64,000 nt of DNA from NCBI GenBank assembly GCA_032622095.1, contig CP136061.1:117252754-117316753 (forward strand), read 5' to 3'. This document shows positions 60,134-64,000 of the stretch, in pieces. Under the pieces are notes generated by a model. That model searched no databases and was not told the DNA's origin. It saw only the letters and a program-made list of their open reading frames with translations. Origin of the DNA: Siphonodentalium dalli. Lineage: Eukaryota > Mollusca > Scaphopoda > Gadilida > Siphonodentaliidae. The translations under genes and the position numbers were made by a program. Positions within the stretch are counted from its first letter, which is position 1, and every line of letters starts with the position of its first letter.

Positions 60134-61300
60134 AAATCCAAACGTACATGGACATTCATCAATCACATACGATAGACTCACCCTCCTCCCATACCACACA
60201 TGATATTACTAATGTTCGTTTTATATGAAATGTCAGACTGTCTTATAGGGTACATGTGCATGGACTAAGTGTAGAAGGGACCCAAATTCACTCACAGTGG
60301 GTAAATGTGCAAAATAATAAACAACTAAGAGGAACATGGAGAAATACATAAACTGTGTTCTTATTTTCATTATTATTGACCATTCTCCAAATTTCGTGCG
60401 TTGAAACTACTGTTATGTAAACAACCCTGGTATATACAGTGATTTGTCAACACTCATTGCAAATCGCACATTGGAATATATCTATAAGTTTTCATTCCAA
60501 ATGAAAACAAACACGAATTTTCTTGAAACAAGAAAGTTTAAGTTCCGACATGATCTTCAGATATGACATCATGGACTTTCCACGCCACACAGAGGGTTTG
60601 GGGCGGCAGAAATAGTGCAGACACAGGGAGGGTTATGTGTATGGTTCGATATCGAAATAAAATGTGTGATGCAAATTTGTTTCCAATCAACACATTTATC
60701 AAAGATTAATCATGAAACGTTAAGATATTGGAATTATATCATTTAGTTTTGTAGGGTGCTTACCTACATGTATTGCATCATTTCTTATTATGGTATGCCC
60801 CTATTAATGACTAAAGAACACTGTATGTATCACCAGTTTGGACACTTATTATATTATACCGTACATGTAGCCCAACTGTGTAGCTACTAGGTTGTCTGGG
60901 TTTTAAAGCTATACTTCAAGCAACAATTTATATTACTTCATTTCAAAGGCACATATATTAAATTATAGTATTGCGCCTATAGTCCACTCTGAGTACCATT
61001 ACATGTACTTCAGGCAGTGGCTATCAAGGTCTTATTCTTTGTCAGTATTTCTGCCTGGCGATATTCATGTCAATAAGCATGTACCAGCAGTCCCATACAT
61101 GGCTACGTATATAGAACATAATCACATTCTGAATGACAAAATGTGACATCCTCAAGTCAACAGTATAAGATTATAACAGAATATTTGCAAATATTATCTT
61201 GCCCTCTGAGCATTTTACACAAGTCACTCGTTACCAAAAAACATTTTATGTTGTATAGGATGGTAGACCACACATAAGCAATCAAACAATCACTGGCATA
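60134..61300. other. Noncoding stretch
   Basis: No gene, repeat or terminal motif was recognised. The promoter of the mucin-like gene may lie here, but no element could be pinned down. Confidence 0.4.
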
Positions 61301-61461
61301 CTGCCCAGTCCATTGTGATGCCACATGGAGTACATTGGCCAATTAACTCAATCACTATGCACTCTTGGCAAATACTGTCGGTTTGACGGTGTCGGATAGT
61401 CGTAATACGACGGTCCCATACCGTTTCATCAGTTGTACGGGGTATCACCGTTGTTTTATGC
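61301..61461 (-). CDS. Possible Cys-rich exon, unknown
   Basis: A minus-strand open stretch follows the acceptor-like CCATTTCCAG. It encodes AHKTTVIPRTTDETVWDRR, then SICQECIVIELIGQCTPCGI and WAVCQ before a stop. The C-x2-C...C-x2-C...C spacing resembles a small metal-binding or disulphide module. No family is recognised and no partner exon was linked. A longer frame at 61760-61999 on the same strand could be an upstream exon. It could equally be chance. Confidence 0.25.
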
Positions 61462-62369
61462 GCACTGGAAATGGTCAAAGTTAAAAATGTGTGTTTCCAA
61501 GTTCATGCCGTCAAAATACAACAATACATTTATCGGCGACCAAATTATATATAATTATATACGGCAGTGACTCCATATATTATGACTGAATCTGACTCTG
61601 CTGATATTTATTATTTATTAGTAATTGCCTGTATTCAGTGCAATGATCCGGTATATCCATTCTGTAAAATGAACAGATCCGACTTGTCTTGCGTCCGTAA
61701 TTAAATTACGTTATTTTTATGAGCGGAGCTGGAGCGTTATCTTTGTCACTCACGGATTTCTATTTCAATGTCATCGCTTCGCTGAACGCAAAATTGTTTT
61801 TGTTCTTTTTTGGGGGCATATGTGACCTATACATGTGTGGAATACTATTACAAATTGTCTGACTTCGGTTCCTATGTGAACGGACCGGCTTAATCATAGA
61901 TATGTTCCATTGATAAGTTGTGACAAGTGGTTTGTCATCGATGCTGCCACTTCGAGCTGTCGAGGACACGAGTATAATTCGGCTATGACTTGTCTTCATT
62001 CGTCTTGGTGTTCATTTTGAAATTTACAGTGCTGTGATTATCAAAACACAGATATATTTACTGACACAACAGGATACAGACATAGAGTAATTCACATGTA
62101 TGAGCTTCGATATCAACCGCTAGTGACAATAATAACAACAACGTAGCAGCTATTACTTTTACTATTAGAATGTTGAAAGTGCTGCCAGTATATTTTAACT
62201 TGACCATTCAATCCAGTTGACAGCTCAGAAGGCAAGTTATTTCAATATGCTCCAAACAGAAATCATACGGTTGTTGAATGACCAGTTTACACAGGCCTGG
62301 CATGATGATCTACAATTGTCTAGAAAAAGCTCATTATATGCTATCATAAAAAAACAAACCAAAATTTGA

Positions 62370-62700
62370 AAGTTACTTTAGATGCCAAAATTACAAAACT
62401 GTAACTGATCTTGCCCGATTTAGAACTCGAAATCATGCATTACCGGTGAAGGCTGGAATATGAAATAATATCCCATAAATGACCGTATTTGCTCATTATG
62501 CCATAGTGACAGTATTGCTGGTGAACTCCACTATTTGATAGATTGCCCATATTTTAAATTAGAACGAGATAACTTATTCTCTATTTACATTAGAAGCGAT
62601 TACAGACTTAATAAATTGAAATTACTATTGAGCACATCCCGACTGTCTACTATGAGGAACACAAGTAAGTTTATCAAAATTATAACGTCAACCGTCTGTT
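62370..62700 (+). pseudogene. LINE C-terminal zinc-knuckle relic
   Basis: Split over two frames: DLARFRTRNHALPVKAGI, then NNIPINDRICSLCHSDS and LHYLIDCPYFKLERDNLF. This is the RT-linked zinc-binding motif (RxGxHxLP...CxxC...HxxxxCP) at the end of many LINE polyproteins. One frameshift is present and the upstream RT is missing. Confidence 0.6.
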
Positions 62701-64000
62701 CTCCAGGGCAGTAAACGAAGATATACATTACAGTCGTGTATCTTCATCGTTTACGCCCAATAAATCATTTCTTATTGATACTAAGTTTATTATTTATGTT
62801 TTCAACATCCACCATACTTGTGTATTTAAAAATATATGTCAAACTATATACCGTGTGACGATGCTGTTAAGTTAAGTTAGCTATATAAAGAATAAGTTGC
62901 ATTGCTAAAACATGAATACCCATGCAGTTGCTTATAACAGCCTCCGCTCATGGTATAATGGTAGGAATTTGTTTTATGTATATTCATTACGCTTCCTCTT
63001 TGTACCACCTGGTGGGGTGGCTGAAAGAATTAATAAACTATATAGACAACGTTTTGAAGCACAAACATGTACATTTACACGAGAGGATATACTGTACGCA
63101 CCAGAGTAATTCACAAGAGCTCCGATGTCAACAACAACAACACGGTAAACAATGAACTGATGCCGCGAAGTGACCGATGATCACATATCTATACAAGTCC
63201 AACTTACTAGTACAACTATTACTATTACATGGACCGATTCATCACATGTTCGTCAATTGTCATTGAAACGTGTGGATATGAGACATTGTCGCTATTCGCC
63301 ATGTTATTGCCCAGTTATTACGATAATTTACGGGGTCGCCTATTGGTTGGATGTTATTATCAAAATATCTTTGGCTGGCTCATTTATATGGAAACAAAGT
63401 GTTGTGATACTAGTATATACTATTTGATGTATCACGCTATCAAATTCATCGAAACATGTGGGACTACAGGAAAACGTTGTTGTCAAGTCATCGCACATAG
63501 TTATTATAGGATTTGCTGTTGTCTTGAAGATTTCAATCCGAACTAGCTGTTAGTGTTACTGATATATTGTCGGGTGTAAACTGTGTTTCCAAGTGACTAG
63601 ACAATTTCACGCCTTACATGTTACCAAAAGTATGTATTATGATGTTTTAATTTTGCATGTACATAAATCTGAGTTTTAACTGTGATACATGTAGCTTTCT
63701 TCCTTTATGTCTTAAAGGGCATGCCCGATTCATATGTTGGAATGGTCGCAATTAGTATTGCTCGTAGCGGAAAGATGGGCTTTTCAGCTGCATGTTGTAT
63801 ATCAGTGAACACAGTCTTTTTCTGGATTAAATCCCACGTGGCAGATCACAAGTTTGATCCTCAAATTTCATAAGTATTGTATGTCACATTATGCATTGAG
63901 GATTTAAGTTTCATCAAAACTATGATCTTAATAGAAGAACTAAGATGTATTTTTCAGTTACGAATAATACTAATTTCGACCATTCTAAAACATGCATGCA
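62701..64000. other. Noncoding stretch with unassigned short frames
   Basis: Open frames of 60-105 codons occur at 62912, 63229 and 63682. The first two overlap in several registers and have no recognised domain. The third (SIARSGKMGFSAACC, then TVFFWIKSHV) faintly recalls the helix-turn-helix of Tc1-type transposases; this is not secure. Confidence 0.3.

Noticed and set aside
63682-63873. Tc1-like helix-turn-helix from a 63-codon frame.
   Set aside because: Resemblance is limited to one short segment; no downstream DDE region or inverted ends.

Overview
The window is AT-rich, intron-bearing and repeat-saturated eukaryotic DNA with very little coding sequence. A B-box/coiled-coil/NHL (TRIM-like) gene relic, a PAN-plus-mucin membrane protein gene, many TA-, TTAA- and TWA-flanked MITEs, Helitrons and frequent ACATGTACATGT-type palindromes suggest a lophotrochozoan invertebrate. 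A bivalve mollusc is the best guess. That assignment is inference; there is no rRNA or mitochondrial marker to test it.

Left part (1-23.2 kb): a TRIM-like gene on the + strand is split in two. Its B-box, coiled coil and first NHL blade lie at 165-1144. The rest of the NHL propeller resumes at 22721. The separating block, 1145-22718, behaves as one CACTA-like DNA transposon: CAC...GTG ends, degenerate inverted termini, dense GTGTAGA/GAGTAGA/GTGTACA subterminal repeats, and a TG dinucleotide on both sides. Removing the block plus one TG restores the reading frame exactly. The gene also has several frameshifts, so it is a pseudogene. No transposase is visible inside the block. It is filled with younger nested elements and carries a two-exon gene-like fragment whose flanking intron resembles an intron of the mucin gene some 35 kb away.

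Middle (23.2-48.9 kb): CCCAGGTGTA-type arrays sit at 23.4-24.3 kb and 39.6-39.9 kb and share a perfect 30-bp inverted terminus, perhaps a second giant element. Between and after them lie nested TTAA elements, two Harbinger-like MITEs, a mariner-like fold-back MITE family, a LINE reverse-transcriptase fragment, a 45-bp minisatellite (37.2-39.5 kb), a 65-bp minisatellite (41.6-44.3 kb) and a hAT element with a BED zinc-finger relic and a perfect 8-bp target duplication (47.0-47.9 kb).

Right part (48.9-64 kb): the only gene that looks intact is on the minus strand, in three coding exons (59540-59732, 51440-52897, 48913-49121). It predicts a 619-residue type I membrane glycoprotein: signal peptide, PAN/apple-like Cys module, long Ser/Thr mucin stalk, one transmembrane helix and a short tail. 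Its first coding intron holds five head-to-tail Helitron-like elements (53002-56037), a degenerate repeat field and a LINE 3' relic. Beyond 60.1 kb there are only weak exon-like ORFs and another LINE relic.
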